NCBI RefSeq assembly: GCF_902829295.1
Contig: NZ_CADEPL010000002.1
Coordinates: forward strand, 96,760 to 160,759
Reading direction: 5' to 3'
DNA length: 64,000 nucleotides
Source: Vogesella oryzae
GTDB taxonomy: Bacteria; Pseudomonadota; Gammaproteobacteria; Burkholderiales; Chromobacteriaceae
Shown: piece by piece, positions 16,645 to 25,985 of the stretch
Numbering within the stretch: the first letter of the stretch is position 1
Layout of the letters: the number at the start of each line of letters is the position of its first letter
Position numbers and translations under genes: made by a program
The notes under the pieces: generated by a model
The model's input: only the letters and a program-made list of their open reading frames with translations
The model's database searches: none
Told to the model about the DNA's origin: nothing

Positions 16645-16655
16645 AAGGAAAAGCC

Positions 16656-17123
16656 ATGAGCGAAAAAGTCTACGCCCGCAATGTCGAGGCCCTGAAAAAC
16701 GGCACCGTGATCGACCACATTCCGGCCGGCATGGGGCTGCGCATCCTGCACCTGTTCAAGCTCACCGAGTACGGCGAGCGCGTCACCGTCGGCCTCAACC
16801 TGTCCAGCGGCCACATGGGCGCCAAGGACCTGATCAAGGTGGAAAACCTGGTGCTGAGCGAGGAGCAGGCCAACGAGCTGGCGCTGCTGGCGCCGAAGTG
16901 CACTGTCAGCGTGATCGAGGACTTCGAGGTGGTGCGCAAGCAGAAGCTGGCGATTCCGGAAGAAGTCACCGGCATCTTCTCCTGCGCCAACTCCAACTGC
17001 GTGTCGCACGTCGAGCCGGTCAAGAGCCACTTCCGCGTGCGCGTCACCGAGCACGACACCAAGATGAAGTGCAAATACTGCGAGAAGGTATTCAGCAAGG
17101 ACATCGTGGTCGGCAACCGCTAA
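16656..17123 (+). CDS. pyrI: Aspartate carbamoyltransferase regulatory chain
   Basis: A 155-residue regulatory subunit of the class B dodecameric ATCase (two catalytic trimers, three regulatory dimers). The nucleotide-binding domain shows VEALKNGTVIDHIPAGMGLRIL, and the zinc domain has four cysteines (110, 115, 139 and 142) in C-x4-C ... C-x2-C spacing. CTP and UTP would inhibit and ATP activate through this chain. AAAGGAAA precedes the ATG at 16656. Its presence shows enteric-type allosteric control, as opposed to the PyrB-dihydroorotase complex of many betaproteobacteria. Confidence 0.97.
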   Translation: MSEKVYARNVEALKNGTVIDHIPAGMGLRILHLFKLTEYGERVTVGLNLSSGHMGAKDLIKVENLVLSEEQANELALLAPKCTVSVIEDFEVVRKQKLAIPEEVTGIFSCANSNCVSHVEPVKSHFRVRVTEHDTKMKCKYCEKVFSKDIVVGNR

Positions 17124-17146
17124 GCGGCCAACCTTGCCACACCGAC

Positions 17147-17175
17147 AACGCCACCGCCTGTGCGGTGGCGTTTTT
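17147..17175 (+). terminator. Terminator after pyrI
   Basis: ACGCCACCGC-CTGT-GCGGTGGCGT is followed by TTTT, starting 24 bases after the pyrI stop. Confidence 0.88.
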
Positions 17176-17340
17176 GCTGCTAGCACGCAACGTGCTGCCA
17201 GCCGGCGATTGACTCCCCGCCAGCGCGGACTAAGGTAAAGACTAGCTGGCACCGCCCCCCGCGGGCAGCGCCTGTCCCAGCCGCACCCCGACGACCCGAT
17301 GGCCGCAGCCTGCGGCGCCCACCCCGATCGGGAGTCCACC

Positions 17341-17700
17341 ATGTCTAGCCTGTATGAACGCCTCGGTGCCGAGCAGGGCATCCGTCGCATCGTCGACGAT
17401 GTCGTCGCCAACCACCTGGCCAATCCGCAAGTCAACGCCCGCTTCCGGCACGTCAAGGATCTGGACCACCTCAAGGAAATGGCCTGCCAGTTCTTCTGCA
17501 TGGGCAGCGGCGGGCCCAACAATTACCAAGGCAAGGACATGCGCAGCGCGCACCAGGGCATGAATATCAGCGAGCAGGAATACCTGTCCGTGATGGACGA
17601 CATCGTCGCCGCGCTGCAAAAACACGGCGTGGACGATGCCAGCCGTGGCGAGGTGGTGGCGATCCTGTATTCGCTGAAAAACGACGTGATCCGCGTGTAG
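17341..17700 (+). CDS. Group 1 truncated hemoglobin
   Basis: A 119-residue heme protein of the truncated hemoglobin family, group I: SSLYERLGAEQGIRRIVDDVV at helices A-B, the HLKEMACQFFCMGSGG loop, then SAHQGMNISEQEYLSVMDD with the proximal His in AHQGM. It binds O2 or NO and is often linked to nitrosative or low-oxygen stress. The start at 17341 follows GGGAGTCCACC. An in-frame ATG at 17299 would add a Pro/Ala-rich extension. The last base of its stop codon is also the first base of a GTTGGCCGC word (17700-17708). Confidence 0.9.
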   Translation: MSSLYERLGAEQGIRRIVDDVVANHLANPQVNARFRHVKDLDHLKEMACQFFCMGSGGPNNYQGKDMRSAHQGMNISEQEYLSVMDDIVAALQKHGVDDASRGEVVAILYSLKNDVIRV

Positions 17701-17723
17701 TTGGCCGCAGCCGGCGCTGCCGC

Positions 17724-18410
17724 TCAGGTCGCGGCGACCGCCGCCGGCACGGCGTGGCGCGGCAGAGTGATGACCACCCGCAGGCCACCGGCACTGCCGT
17801 TTTCCAGCCGGATCTGCCCGCCGTGGCCGCGCACGATCTCGCGCACGATGGCCAGCCCCAGTCCGCAACCATCGCCGCCGGCCTGCTGGCCGCGATAGAA
17901 GCGCTCGAACACCAGCGTGCGTTCTGCCGCGGCAATGCCCGGGCCGCTGTCGGCGACCACCAGCTCCACCTCGTCGCCACGGCCATAGGCGGACACGGTG
18001 ATCTCGCCACCGGCCGGGGTGTAGCGCACCGCGTTGTCCACCAGATTGGACAGCATCTCGCGCAGCAGCAAAGGTTGGCCGCACAGCATGGCGTGCTCGT
18101 CGCCCTCGTAGCCGAGGTCCAGCGCCTTGCCCAGCGCCACGGTGACAAAATCCAGCGTCACCGCGCGCGCCAGCTCGGCCAGATCCAGCTCGCGGGTGTC
18201 GTGGCGGTTGGGTCCCGGCTCGGCGCGCGACAGCGCCAGCAACTGGTTGGCGAGGCGGATCACCTGGTCGGTGGCGCGCACCAGTGCGGCCAACCCGGCG
18301 CGCTGCTCGGCCGGATCGTCCATGCGCAGCGTCACTTCGGCCTGGGTTTTCAGCAGCGTCAGCGGCGTACGCAGCTGGTGGGCGGCATCGGCGGTAAAAC
18401 GCTTCTGCAC
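17724..18410 (-). CDS. Sensor histidine kinase, C-terminal half (broken by adapter)
   Basis: This 229-residue fragment begins VQKRFTADAAHQLRTPLTLL and contains a complete HisKA (His in AAHQLRTPL) and HATPase_c domain: N box NLVDNAVRYTP, G1 DSGPGI, F box VFERFYRG and G2 GCGLGLAIV. The DAAHQLRTPL form resembles TctE/QseC-type kinases, which have two membrane helices and a periplasmic sensor N-terminal to this point. That sensor half is missing because the sequence runs directly into adapter-like DNA at 18411. The apparent continuous reading frame into the next fragment is accidental. No partner response regulator is seen on this side. Confidence 0.85.
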   Translation of the reverse strand: MQKRFTADAAHQLRTPLTLLKTQAEVTLRMDDPAEQRAGLAALVRATDQVIRLANQLLALSRAEPGPNRHDTRELDLAELARAVTLDFVTVALGKALDLGYEGDEHAMLCGQPLLLREMLSNLVDNAVRYTPAGGEITVSAYGRGDEVELVVADSGPGIAAAERTLVFERFYRGQQAGGDGCGLGLAIVREIVRGHGGQIRLENGSAGGLRVVITLPRHAVPAAVAAT

Positions 18411-18482
18411 CCGTCTCTTATACACAACTTGGGCGGCCGGCGGAATGCGGTGTGTGGAACTTGGTGGTGGGCGTGGGATGTA
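18411..18482. other. Illumina Nextera adapter sequence left in the assembly
   Basis: The 19 bases at 18411-18429 match the Tn5 mosaic end at 17 positions. The next 14 (18430-18443) match the rest of the Nextera read-1 adapter at 8. Eight bases sit where the i5 index lies (18444-18451), and 18452-18480 matches the P5 tail at 20 of 29. Of the 15 mismatches outside the index and mosaic end, 12 are changes to G, as in decaying Illumina reads. Adapter sequences were recalled, not looked up. The block joins two unrelated kinase fragments, so the true chromosome probably does not contain this junction. Confidence 0.85.
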
Positions 18483-19796
18483 AGCGTCGCGGGCATTCAG
18501 TACCAGGTTGAGGATGGCGCTTTCCAGTTGGTGCGGATCGGCCAGCGCGTGCAGAGGCTCGGCCGGCAGCGCGGTATGCAGCGCGATATTCTCCGGCAGC
18601 GAGCGGCGGATCAGCTGCAGCATGTCCTGCAGCAGGCTGGCGATGTTCACCGCGCGCGGCGCCAGCGGCTGCTGACGGGCAAAGGTCAGCAGCCGGCGCA
18701 CCAGCGCCACGCCGCGTTCGGCCGCCTGCAACGCCGGGTCCAGATAATCCAGCACCTCATCTTGCTGCTGGCAGCGATAGCGCAGCTCGGCCAGGTTGCC
18801 GATCACCACGGTGAGCATATTGTTGAAGTCATGCGCCAGCCCACCTGACAGCTGCCCGACCGCTTCCATTTTCTGCGCCTGCACCAAGGCTGCCTGGGTC
18901 TGGGTCTGTTCGGTGATATCGAACGACAGCACGAAGCAGCCCAGCACCTGACCATCTGGCGCGATTTCAGGCACCAGCGTGCTGCGCGCAAAGATGGTGC
19001 TGCCGTCATCCTTGTCCATCGAGTATTCGTAGGTGACCTGCTTGCCGGACAACGCCTCGTTCACATAATCCACCACCGCGGCGTAGAACTTGCTGCCCAG
19101 CGCCGCCTCGATATGGCGGCCAACGATGTGCTCATTGCGGCGACCGAACCAGTCGGCGTAACCTCGGTTGGCATAGCGGTAGATGTGGTCGCGGTCGAAA
19201 TAGGCGATCAGCGCCGGAATGGTATCGGTGATCAGCCGCAACCGCTCCTCGCTGCGGCTGAGCGCGGCGGTGATCTGCGCATTGGCCGCTACCGCCTCGC
19301 GCAACTGGCGGTTGGCCGCCTCCAGTTCGGCAGTACGCTCGCGCACATGCCACTCCAGGTCTTGCTTCTGCTGCTGCAAAAGCTGCTCGTACGCCTGCTG
19401 CTCGGTCTTGTCGGTGTACAGCGAAATGAAACCGCCGCCCGGCAGCGGCTCGCCACGCACGCGCAGCACCGAGCCATCCGGGCGGATGCGCTCGGTATCG
19501 TGCGGCTCGAAGCGGCGCGCCAGCGCCACCCGTTCTGCCACCTGCTGGCCGGCATCACCGGGGCCATATTCGCCGCGCTCGGCGTTATAACGGATAAAGG
19601 CCTCGAACGGGGTGCCGACCTGCCCCAGCGCCTCAGGAAAATCCAGCAGCTGCAGGAAGCGCAGATTGCAGGCCACCAGCTTGAGCTCGGCATCGAATAC
19701 CGTCACCCCCTGGTCCAGCAGGTCAAGACCATACAGCAGCATCGCCCGTGGCGAGGGATCGGTTGCGGCAACAAACGCTTCGGACATGACAGCCAT
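18483..19796 (-). CDS. PAS-containing sensor histidine kinase, N-terminal part (truncated)
   Basis: About 438 residues remain. An N-terminal PAS-like domain (LDLLDQGVTVFDAELKLVAC) is followed by a coiled coil (about 140-180), a second PAS domain (ITDTIPALIAYFDRDHIYRYAN) and an NtrB-like HisKA with GLAHDFNNMLTVVIGN, then the start of the ATPase domain, ending in the N box AILNLVLNARDA at the adapter boundary. The G1, F and G2 boxes are missing, and family members often have a receiver domain after them. The start is 19796 or 19787; GGAGG lies closest to the first ATG. It is divergent from the acyl-CoA ligase. The truncation is an assembly artefact and not a mutation. Confidence 0.85.
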
Positions 19797-19988
19797 GACC
19801 TCCGGATGACAGCACGGAAAAGTCCGATTCTAGGGCAAGCCTGCCCCGGCAAGGTGCATTGCAATCATTCGTTACATTTGCCACATAGTTGTGCAAGGTT
19901 GGCCGGCAATCATCGATGACATAACAGAGAGCACGACAGCAGCGACCGGCCAGCAAGGCACGGCGACAACACAGAGGAGAAGCAGAGC

Positions 19989-21629
19989 ATGTCACTGCAG
20001 GCATACCAGCAAGACCTGCCGCAAACCGCGGCCAACTTCGTGGCCCTGTCGCCACTGACCTTCATCGAGCGTGCGGCCAACGTCTATCCGAACCGGCCGG
20101 CGGTGATTCACGGTGCCATCCGCTACAGCTGGGCCGAAGCCTACGCCCGCAGCCGCCGGCTGGCATCGGCGCTCTCCAAGGCCGGCATCGCCCGCGGCGA
20201 CACCGTGGCGGTGATGCTGCCCAACATCCCGGCGATGTTCGACTGCCATTTTGGCGTGCCGATGTGCGGCGCGGTGCTCAACACCCTCAACACCCGGCTG
20301 GACCCGGAGGCGGTCGCCTTCATGCTGCGCCACGGCGAGGCCAAGGGGCTGATCACCGACCGCGAGTTCTCCTTCACCATCGCCCCGGCGCTGGCGCTGC
20401 TGGACAACCCGCCGCTGGTAATCGACGTGGACGACCCGGAATACGCCGGCCCCGGCGAATTGCTGGGCAGTACCGAATACGAAGCCTTTATCGCCGGCGG
20501 CGACGAAGACTACGACTGGCAGCTGCCGGCCGACGAATGGGACGCCATTGCGCTGAACTACACCTCCGGCACCACCGGCAACCCCAAGGGCGTGGTCTAC
20601 CACCACCGCGGCGCCTATCTGAACGCGGTGTGCAACATTCTGGAATGGGGTATGCCGCGCCATGCCACTTACCTGTGGACGCTGCCGATGTTCCACTGCA
20701 ACGGCTGGTGCTTCCCGTGGACCATGGCGGCCAACGTCGGCAGCAATGTCTGCCTGCGCCGCGTCGACCCGCGATTGATCTTCGACCTCATCAAGCAACA
20801 CAAGGTGAGTCACTACTGCGGCGCACCCATCGTGCACAACATGCTGATCAACGCGCCGGACGACTGCAAACAGGGCATCGAACATCAGGTGAACTGCCTG
20901 GTGGCCGGTGCGGCGCCACCGTCGGCGGTGATCGAGGGCATGGAGAAACTGGGCTTCAACATCACCCACGTCTACGGCCTGACCGAAACCTATGGCCCGG
21001 CGGCGGTATGCGCCAAGCAGGACGAATGGGCCGACATGGACATTGGCGGCCGCACCGAGCGCAACGGCCGCCAGGGCGTGCGCTACACCATGCAGCAGGG
21101 CATGACGGTGATGGACCCGGCCTCCATGACCGAGGTACCGCACGACGGCGAGACCATGGGCGAAATCATGTTCCGCGGCAATCTGGTGATGAAGGGTTAC
21201 CTGAAGAATCCGACGGCAACGCAGGAGTCGCTGGCCGGCGGCTGGTTCCACACCGGCGACCTGGCAGTGATCCAGCCCGACGGCTACGTGAAGATCAAGG
21301 ACCGCAGCAAGGACATCATCATCTCCGGTGGCGAGAACATCTCGTCGCTGGAAGTGGAAGACGTGCTGTGCCGCTTCCCCGGCGTGATTACCGCCGCGGT
21401 GGTGGCACTACCGGACCCGAAATGGGGCGAGGTGCCGTGCGCCTTCCTGGAACTGAAAGACGGCATTGCCGGTGACGAAGCTGCGGTGATCGAGCACTGC
21501 CGCGCCCACCTGGCGCGCTTCAAGGTGCCGAAGCGCATCATCTTCGGGCCGATTCCCAAGACCTCCACCGGCAAAATCCAGAAATTCCTGCTGCGCCAGC
21601 AGACCAACGCCGCGGCTGCCATCGAGTAG
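19989..21629 (+). CDS. AMP-binding acyl-CoA synthetase
   Basis: A 546-residue ligase of the ANL superfamily that activates a carboxylic acid as acyl-AMP and transfers it to CoA. Motifs in order: A3 YTSGTTGNPKGVVYHHRG, A5 VYGLTETYGPA, A7 GGWFHTGDLAV and the C-terminal A10 PKTSTGKIQKFLLR with catalytic Lys. The FHCNGWCFPW segment and overall length match the medium-chain or methylmercaptopropionate (DmdB-like) CoA ligase group. The exact substrate cannot be told. AGAGGAGAAGCAGAGC precedes the ATG. Three copies of the GCGGCCAAC word lie inside the gene, encoding AAN each time. Confidence 0.9.
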   Translation: MSLQAYQQDLPQTAANFVALSPLTFIERAANVYPNRPAVIHGAIRYSWAEAYARSRRLASALSKAGIARGDTVAVMLPNIPAMFDCHFGVPMCGAVLNTLNTRLDPEAVAFMLRHGEAKGLITDREFSFTIAPALALLDNPPLVIDVDDPEYAGPGELLGSTEYEAFIAGGDEDYDWQLPADEWDAIALNYTSGTTGNPKGVVYHHRGAYLNAVCNILEWGMPRHATYLWTLPMFHCNGWCFPWTMAANVGSNVCLRRVDPRLIFDLIKQHKVSHYCGAPIVHNMLINAPDDCKQGIEHQVNCLVAGAAPPSAVIEGMEKLGFNITHVYGLTETYGPAAVCAKQDEWADMDIGGRTERNGRQGVRYTMQQGMTVMDPASMTEVPHDGETMGEIMFRGNLVMKGYLKNPTATQESLAGGWFHTGDLAVIQPDGYVKIKDRSKDIIISGGENISSLEVEDVLCRFPGVITAAVVALPDPKWGEVPCAFLELKDGIAGDEAAVIEHCRAHLARFKVPKRIIFGPIPKTSTGKIQKFLLRQQTNAAAAIE

Positions 21630-21754
21630 CCACCCCGAGTTTGTTCCGTTGCCGCCGGAGTCGTCGCATCTCAACAGGGGTGTTGGCGATGACCCGGTAG
21701 CGGCGGAGCAGCGATCTGTGACGCCGGCCCGGCTGTCACATCATTCCCCGCTCT

Positions 21755-21781
21755 GCCCCGCTTCGGCGGGGCGTTTTTTTT
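21755..21781 (+). terminator. Terminator after the acyl-CoA synthetase
   Basis: GCCCCGC-TTCG-GCGGGGC is followed by G and eight T. It is a stable UUCG-loop intrinsic terminator. Confidence 0.9.
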
Positions 21782-21799
21782 GCGGCCAACATTGGCCGC
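21782..21799. repeat. Inverted pair of the repeated word, one half imperfect
   Basis: GCGGCCAACATTGGCCGC directly follows the terminator. It is the same palindrome as at 15466 with one centre base changed. The arrangement terminator-T-run-palindrome is identical at both sites. Confidence 0.75.
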
Positions 21800-21806
21800 A
21801 CGCCAT

Positions 21807-21841
21807 AAAACAAAACGCCCGCAGCTTGCGCTACGGGCGTT
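21807..21841 (-). terminator. Terminator after pnp
   Basis: On the minus strand, ACGCCCG pairs with CGGGCGT around a 12-base loop and is followed by TTTGTTTT. It ends the rimP-to-pnp transcription unit. Confidence 0.85.
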
Positions 21842-21873
21842 GTCCGCACTAGCCGGATCAATCCGGCGCCGGC

Positions 21874-24024
21874 TTAGTTCTTCAGACCGAAGGAGGATTC
21901 ACCCTGGGCCGCGGCCGGAGCGGCAGCAGCCGGGTTTTCCAGCAGCGCCTTGATGGACAGACGCACGCGACCGCGGTCATCCATCTCGATGGCCTTCACT
22001 TTGACGATCTGGCCTTCCTGCAGGTAGTCGCTCACGTTCTTGATGCGTTCGTGGGCGATCTGGGAGATGTGCACCAGGCCGTCTTTACCCGGCATGATGG
22101 ATACGATGGCGCCGACGTTGTTGTCCAGGATCTTCACCACCGGACCTTCGTACACCTTGCCCACTTCCACTTCGGCAGTGATCTCTTCGATACGCTGCTT
22201 GGCCGCTTCGGCGCCTTCGTTCGACACGGAGGCGATGGTGATGGTGCCATCTTCCTCGATGTTGATCTCGCAACCGGTGTCCTTGGTGATGGTACGGATG
22301 GTCTCGCCACCTTTGCCGATCACTTCGCGGATTTTCTCCGGGTTGATCTTCATCACATATAGACGCGGAGCGTGGGTCGACAGCTCTTGCGGGCCTTCGA
22401 TCGCTTCTTTCATGTGACCGAGGATGTGAACACGGCCTTCCTTGGCCTGTTCCAGTGCGATCTGCATGATGTCCTTGGTGATGCCCTGGATCTTGATGTC
22501 CATCTGCAGTGCGGTCACGCCTGCGGCAGTACCGGCCACCTTGAAGTCCATGTCGCCCAGGTGATCTTCATCGCCCAGGATGTCGGTCAGCACGGCAAAA
22601 CGGTTGCCTTCCAGGATCAGGCCCATGGCGATACCGGCCACGTGGGCCTTCAGCGGTACACCGGCGGACAGCAGCGACAGGCAGCCACCGCACACGGAAG
22701 CCATCGACGAAGAGCCGTTGGATTCGGTGATCTCGGACACCACGCGCATGGTGTAGCCGAAGTCGGCTTCCGACGGCAGTACCTGCGCCAGCGCGCGCTT
22801 GGCCAGACGGCCGTGGCCGATTTCGCGGCGCTTCGGCGGGCCCATGCGGCCAGCTTCACCGGTGGAGTACGGCGGGAAGTTGTAGTGCAGCATGAAGCGG
22901 TCGGTGTACTCACCGGCCAGCGCATCGATGATCTGCTCATCGCGCTTGGTGCCCAGGGTAGCGGTCACGATGGCCTGGGTTTCGCCACGGGTGAACAGCG
23001 CGGAGCCGTGTACGCGCGGCAGTACGCCGGTACGGATGGCGATAGGACGTACGGTGCGGGTATCGCGACCGTCGATGCGCGGCTCGCCGTTCAGGATCTG
23101 GCCACGAACGATTTCGGCTTCCAGCGACTTGAAGATGCCCTTGATCTCGTTGGCCACCAGGGTGTCGGTGTCTTCGGTGATCAGTGCGGCCTTCACTGCA
23201 GCCCAGGCGGCGTTCAGCGCTTCGGAACGGGCGCCTTTCTGGCGGATGCGGAAAGCGTTGGCGATGGCTTCGCCGGAGATGTCGCGTATCTGGGCGATCA
23301 GCGCTTCATTCTTGGCCGGCGCCTCCCAGTCCCACATTACCGGGTTTACTTCGTCGGCGAAGGCGTTGATGGCATTGATGGCAGCCTGCATCTGCTCGTG
23401 ACCGTATACCACGGCACCCAGCATCACGGCTTCGGACAGCTCTTTGGCTTCGGATTCCACCATCAGCACGGCACGCTCGGTACCGGCAACCACCAGATCC
23501 ATTTCCGAGGTTTCCAGCTCGGTCTTGGTCGGGTTCAGGATGTATTCGCCGTTGGCGTAGCCCACGCGGGCAGCACCGATCGGGCCGTTGAACGGCAGGC
23601 CGGAGATGGCCAGTGCCGCGGAGGCACCGATCATGGCCGGAATGTCGGAATCCACTTCCGGGTTCAGCGACATCACGGTAGCGACGATCTGCACGTCATG
23701 GTAGAAGCCTTCCGGGAACAGCGGACGGATCGGACGATCGATCAGGCGGCTGGTCAGGATTTCTTTTTCGGACTGTTTGCCTTCGCGCTTGAAGAAACCG
23801 CCCGGGATCTTGCCGGCAGCGTAGGTACGCTCCAGGTAATCAACGGTCAGCGGGAAGAAGTCCTGACCCGGTTTTACGTTCTTGGAGCCGACAACCGACA
23901 CCAGTACCACGGTGTCTTCAACGGAAACGAGGACGGCGCCGGATGCCTGACGGGCAACTTCGCCGGTTTCCAGAGTCACGGTATGACGACCGTACTGGAA
24001 CGATTTGGTGATCTTGTTAAACAT
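21874..24024 (-). CDS. pnp: Polyribonucleotide nucleotidyltransferase
   Basis: The 716-residue PNPase is a phosphorolytic 3'-5' exoribonuclease and degradosome component in the cytosol. Two RNase PH domains are seen (first about 10-230, second about 320-550 with [17 protein letters not shown]), joined by a helical linker, then KH ([17 protein letters not shown]) and S1 ([20 protein letters not shown] ... GLVHISQIA) RNA-binding domains. The tail is short and Ala-rich. AAGGACCTCC precedes the ATG at 24024. It lies last in the conserved block rpsO-pnp, 169 bases after rpsO. In E. coli the leader of pnp is autoregulated after RNase III cleavage; a comparable control is possible here but not shown. 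Confidence 0.97.
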   Translation of the reverse strand: MFNKITKSFQYGRHTVTLETGEVARQASGAVLVSVEDTVVLVSVVGSKNVKPGQDFFPLTVDYLERTYAAGKIPGGFFKREGKQSEKEILTSRLIDRPIRPLFPEGFYHDVQIVATVMSLNPEVDSDIPAMIGASAALAISGLPFNGPIGAARVGYANGEYILNPTKTELETSEMDLVVAGTERAVLMVESEAKELSEAVMLGAVVYGHEQMQAAINAINAFADEVNPVMWDWEAPAKNEALIAQIRDISGEAIANAFRIRQKGARSEALNAAWAAVKAALITEDTDTLVANEIKGIFKSLEAEIVRGQILNGEPRIDGRDTRTVRPIAIRTGVLPRVHGSALFTRGETQAIVTATLGTKRDEQIIDALAGEYTDRFMLHYNFPPYSTGEAGRMGPPKRREIGHGRLAKRALAQVLPSEADFGYTMRVVSEITESNGSSSMASVCGGCLSLLSAGVPLKAHVAGIAMGLILEGNRFAVLTDILGDEDHLGDMDFKVAGTAAGVTALQMDIKIQGITKDIMQIALEQAKEGRVHILGHMKEAIEGPQELSTHAPRLYVMKINPEKIREVIGKGGETIRTITKDTGCEINIEEDGTITIASVSNEGAEAAKQRIEEITAEVEVGKVYEGPVVKILDNNVGAIVSIMPGKDGLVHISQIAHERIKNVSDYLQEGQIVKVKAIEMDDRGRVRLSIKALLENPAAAAPAAAQGESSFGLKN

Positions 24025-24148
24025 GGAGGTCCTTCGTACAGAACATTTGGATTACAACGGGAACCCCTACGTAGCGGTCACTGTGACCAATGCCAGCTCG
24101 TAGAGGCTCCCCCCCGTTGTGACAATAAAGAACGTGCAGAAGCAGAAA

Positions 24149-24181
24149 CGGAAAAGTCGCAGACTAGCTGCGACTTTTCCG
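24149..24181 (-). terminator. Hairpin between rpsO and pnp
   Basis: A 14-bp stem (CGGAAAAGTCGCAG with its complement, loop ACTAG) lies 13 bases past the rpsO stop on the minus strand. The U-rich arm can act as an intrinsic terminator. In E. coli the same spacer holds a terminator and an RNase III site. Confidence 0.75.
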
Positions 24182-24193
24182 TATTCAAACCGA

Positions 24194-24460
24194 TTACTTG
24201 CGCAGACCCAGGCGAGTGATCAGGGCGCGATAGCTGTCAGCATCGGTGCGCTTGAGGTAATCAAGCAGACGACGACGACGGCTCACCAGCTTCAGCAGAC
24301 CACGACGGCTGTGATGGTCTTTGGTGTTAGCTTTGAAGTGCGGGGTGAGGTCGTTGATGCGAGCGGTCAGCAGAGCAACCTGAACTTCGGAAGAACCGGT
24401 ATCGCCTTCCTTGCGCTGGAAGTCTTGAACGATCTGTGCTTTTTGTTCGGCGGTCATTGC
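24194..24460 (-). CDS. rpsO: 30S ribosomal protein S15
   Basis: An 88-residue primary 16S rRNA-binding protein of the small subunit. The standard S15 blocks are present: [43 protein letters not shown] and [19 protein letters not shown]. The start at 24460 (MAMTAEQK) follows GGAGTATTT at good distance and gives the usual length of 88-89; an ATG two codons later is also possible. It sits between truB and pnp, as in most proteobacteria. Confidence 0.97.
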   Translation of the reverse strand, partial: AMTAEQKAQIVQDFQRKEGDTGSSEVQVALLTARINDLTPHFKANTKDHHSRRGLLKLVSRRRRLLDYLKRTDADSYRALITRLGLRK

Positions 24461-24567
24461 CATTTGGAAATACTCCAATATCGGTTTAGGGCCACCACCC
24501 GTCAGAGTGGCACCCGACAAGTGCAGCGAGCCTGCGCCGTTACCGGCGCCAACCCATCCACACTTCG

Positions 24568-25488
24568 CTAGTTTGCAGCTTGCGCTGCCATTACCCGGAC
24601 CGGCTGCAGCAGGCCTTGCGGCGTCGCATCGGCCAACCCGAGGAATTCCTGTGTATCCGCGTGGTATACGCGAAAGCGCAGCATTGTCTCACACTTTTCC
24701 AATGCATGCACCGCCTGCCCGTGACAAAAACGCACAGCTTCGGTTGCGGCCAACGTTGCCAGCGGAAAATGACCGACCAGCACATCCACCGGCAGCAGAA
24801 AGGCACTCCGCTCCGCCACCGGCATTGCCTCGATGGCCTCCAGCGTATGCGCATCCTCCAGACGGAAGCCGCCGGTAGTAGTGCGCCGCAAACCGGTCAG
24901 ATGGGCACCGCAGCCCAGCATTTCGCCGACATCTTGCGCCAGCGTACGGATATAGGTGCCCTTGCTGCACAGCACATCAATCACCGCACAGTCACCGGCA
25001 AACTCGACCAGGTCGATGCGGTGAATCGTGACCTCCCGTGCCGCACGCTCGATCTCTATACCCTCACGGGCATATTCGTACAACGCCTTGCCCTGATGCT
25101 TGAGCGCCGAATACATCGGCGGCACCTGACTGATCGCGCCAGTGTGTGCCACGATGGCCCGCTCCAGCGCGACGCGGTCAAACGTTACCGGCCGTTGCAA
25201 CACCACCTCGCCTTCCACATCCCCCGTCGTCGTCACCGCACCGAACTTGATCGTGGCGCGATACCCCTTGTCGGCATCCAGCAGGTAGGAAGAAAACTTG
25301 GTGGCCTCGCCAAAACACACCGGTAACAAGCCGGTCGCCAGCGGATCCAGCACCCCGGTGTGGCCAGCCTTGGCTGCGCTATACAGCCAGCGTGCCTTTT
25401 GCAGCGCACCATTGGAGCTGGCGCCATAAGGCTTGTCCAGCAGCAGCACGCCATTGATATTCAACTTGATGCGACGCGGCGCGCTCAT
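24568..25488 (-). CDS. truB: tRNA pseudouridine(55) synthase
   Basis: A 306-residue enzyme that isomerises U55 of the tRNA T-loop to pseudouridine. The catalytic motif [13 protein letters not shown] contains Asp48. Other markers are [43 protein letters not shown] and [16 protein letters not shown]-terminal PUA-like segment follows. Length and motifs are those of bacterial TruB class 1. The start overlaps the rbfA stop by four bases (ATGA), so translation is coupled. Confidence 0.97.
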   Translation of the reverse strand: MSAPRRIKLNINGVLLLDKPYGASSNGALQKARWLYSAAKAGHTGVLDPLATGLLPVCFGEATKFSSYLLDADKGYRATIKFGAVTTTGDVEGEVVLQRPVTFDRVALERAIVAHTGAISQVPPMYSALKHQGKALYEYAREGIEIERAAREVTIHRIDLVEFAGDCAVIDVLCSKGTYIRTLAQDVGEMLGCGAHLTGLRRTTTGGFRLEDAHTLEAIEAMPVAERSAFLLPVDVLVGHFPLATLAATEAVRFCHGQAVHALEKCETMLRFRVYHADTQEFLGLADATPQGLLQPVRVMAAQAAN

Positions 25489-25910
25489 GCCTTATCCGCG
25501 TCCTCATCCTGATCTTCATCAGCAGCTTCGGCTGCATCGGCTTCCGGCTTGGCCACATTGCCAACTACGTCATCAATCAACCGGCTCATGTACACGCCAC
25601 GAGCAATAGAGTCGTCGTACACGAAGTGCAATTGCGGAGTAGTGAAAATCTGCAGCACACGGCCGATGCCATTGCGCAGATAGCCAGCGGCACTTTCCAG
25701 TGCCTCCTGGGTGATTTCGCGCTTACTGTCATCCATCACGGTGTAAAACACCTTGGCATGCGAATAGTCACGAGTGACTTCAACCGCAGTAATAGTGACC
25801 CAGCCTACGCGCGGGTCTTTCAGGCCCTTGCGAATCAGTTCGGCCAACTCGCGCTGAATCTGCTCGGAGATACGGTCTGCGCGGGAGAAGCCCTTTTTGG
25901 CTTTTGCCAT
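25485..25910 (-). CDS. rbfA: Ribosome-binding factor A
   Basis: A 141-residue 30S maturation factor with a KH-like fold. It shows the signature FSRADRISEQIQRELAELI, KDPRVGWVTITAVEVTRDYSHAKV and the C-terminal IARGVYMSRLIDDV. The last 25 residues are a strongly acidic Asp/Glu/Ala tail, a common extension in RbfA of betaproteobacteria. It lies between infB (75-base spacer) and truB (four-base overlap) in the same transcription unit. Confidence 0.96.
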   Translation of the reverse strand: MAKAKKGFSRADRISEQIQRELAELIRKGLKDPRVGWVTITAVEVTRDYSHAKVFYTVMDDSKREITQEALESAAGYLRNGIGRVLQIFTTPQLHFVYDDSIARGVYMSRLIDDVVGNVAKPEADAAEAADEDQDEDADKA

Positions 25911-25937
25911 GTCTGGTTTCCTGTTTCAAATGACAAA

Positions 25938-25971
25938 GGCGAGCGCGCCCGGGCACCCGGACACGCTCGCC
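25938..25971 (-). terminator. Hairpin between infB and rbfA
   Basis: On the minus strand, GGCGAGCG pairs with CGCTCGCC, with further GC pairing inside, and is followed by TTTGTC. It is a weak or partial terminator or an mRNA processing and stability hairpin within the operon. Confidence 0.5.
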
Positions 25972-25985
25972 TGCATGACCCCCGC

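Noticed and set aside
18411..18429. Natural Tn5 or IS50 insertion end
   Set aside because: No IS50 sequence follows; instead the downstream bases align with the rest of a sequencing adapter, and there is no target-site duplication.
17724..19796. A single 690-residue kinase with two phosphoacceptor domains
   Set aside because: The middle is adapter sequence and the two halves belong to different kinase families, each cut mid-domain; it is not a natural fusion.
22372..24219. 615-residue plus-strand frame opposite pnp
   Set aside because: Antisense shadow; His/Gly/Gln-rich with no motif, whereas pnp is unambiguous.
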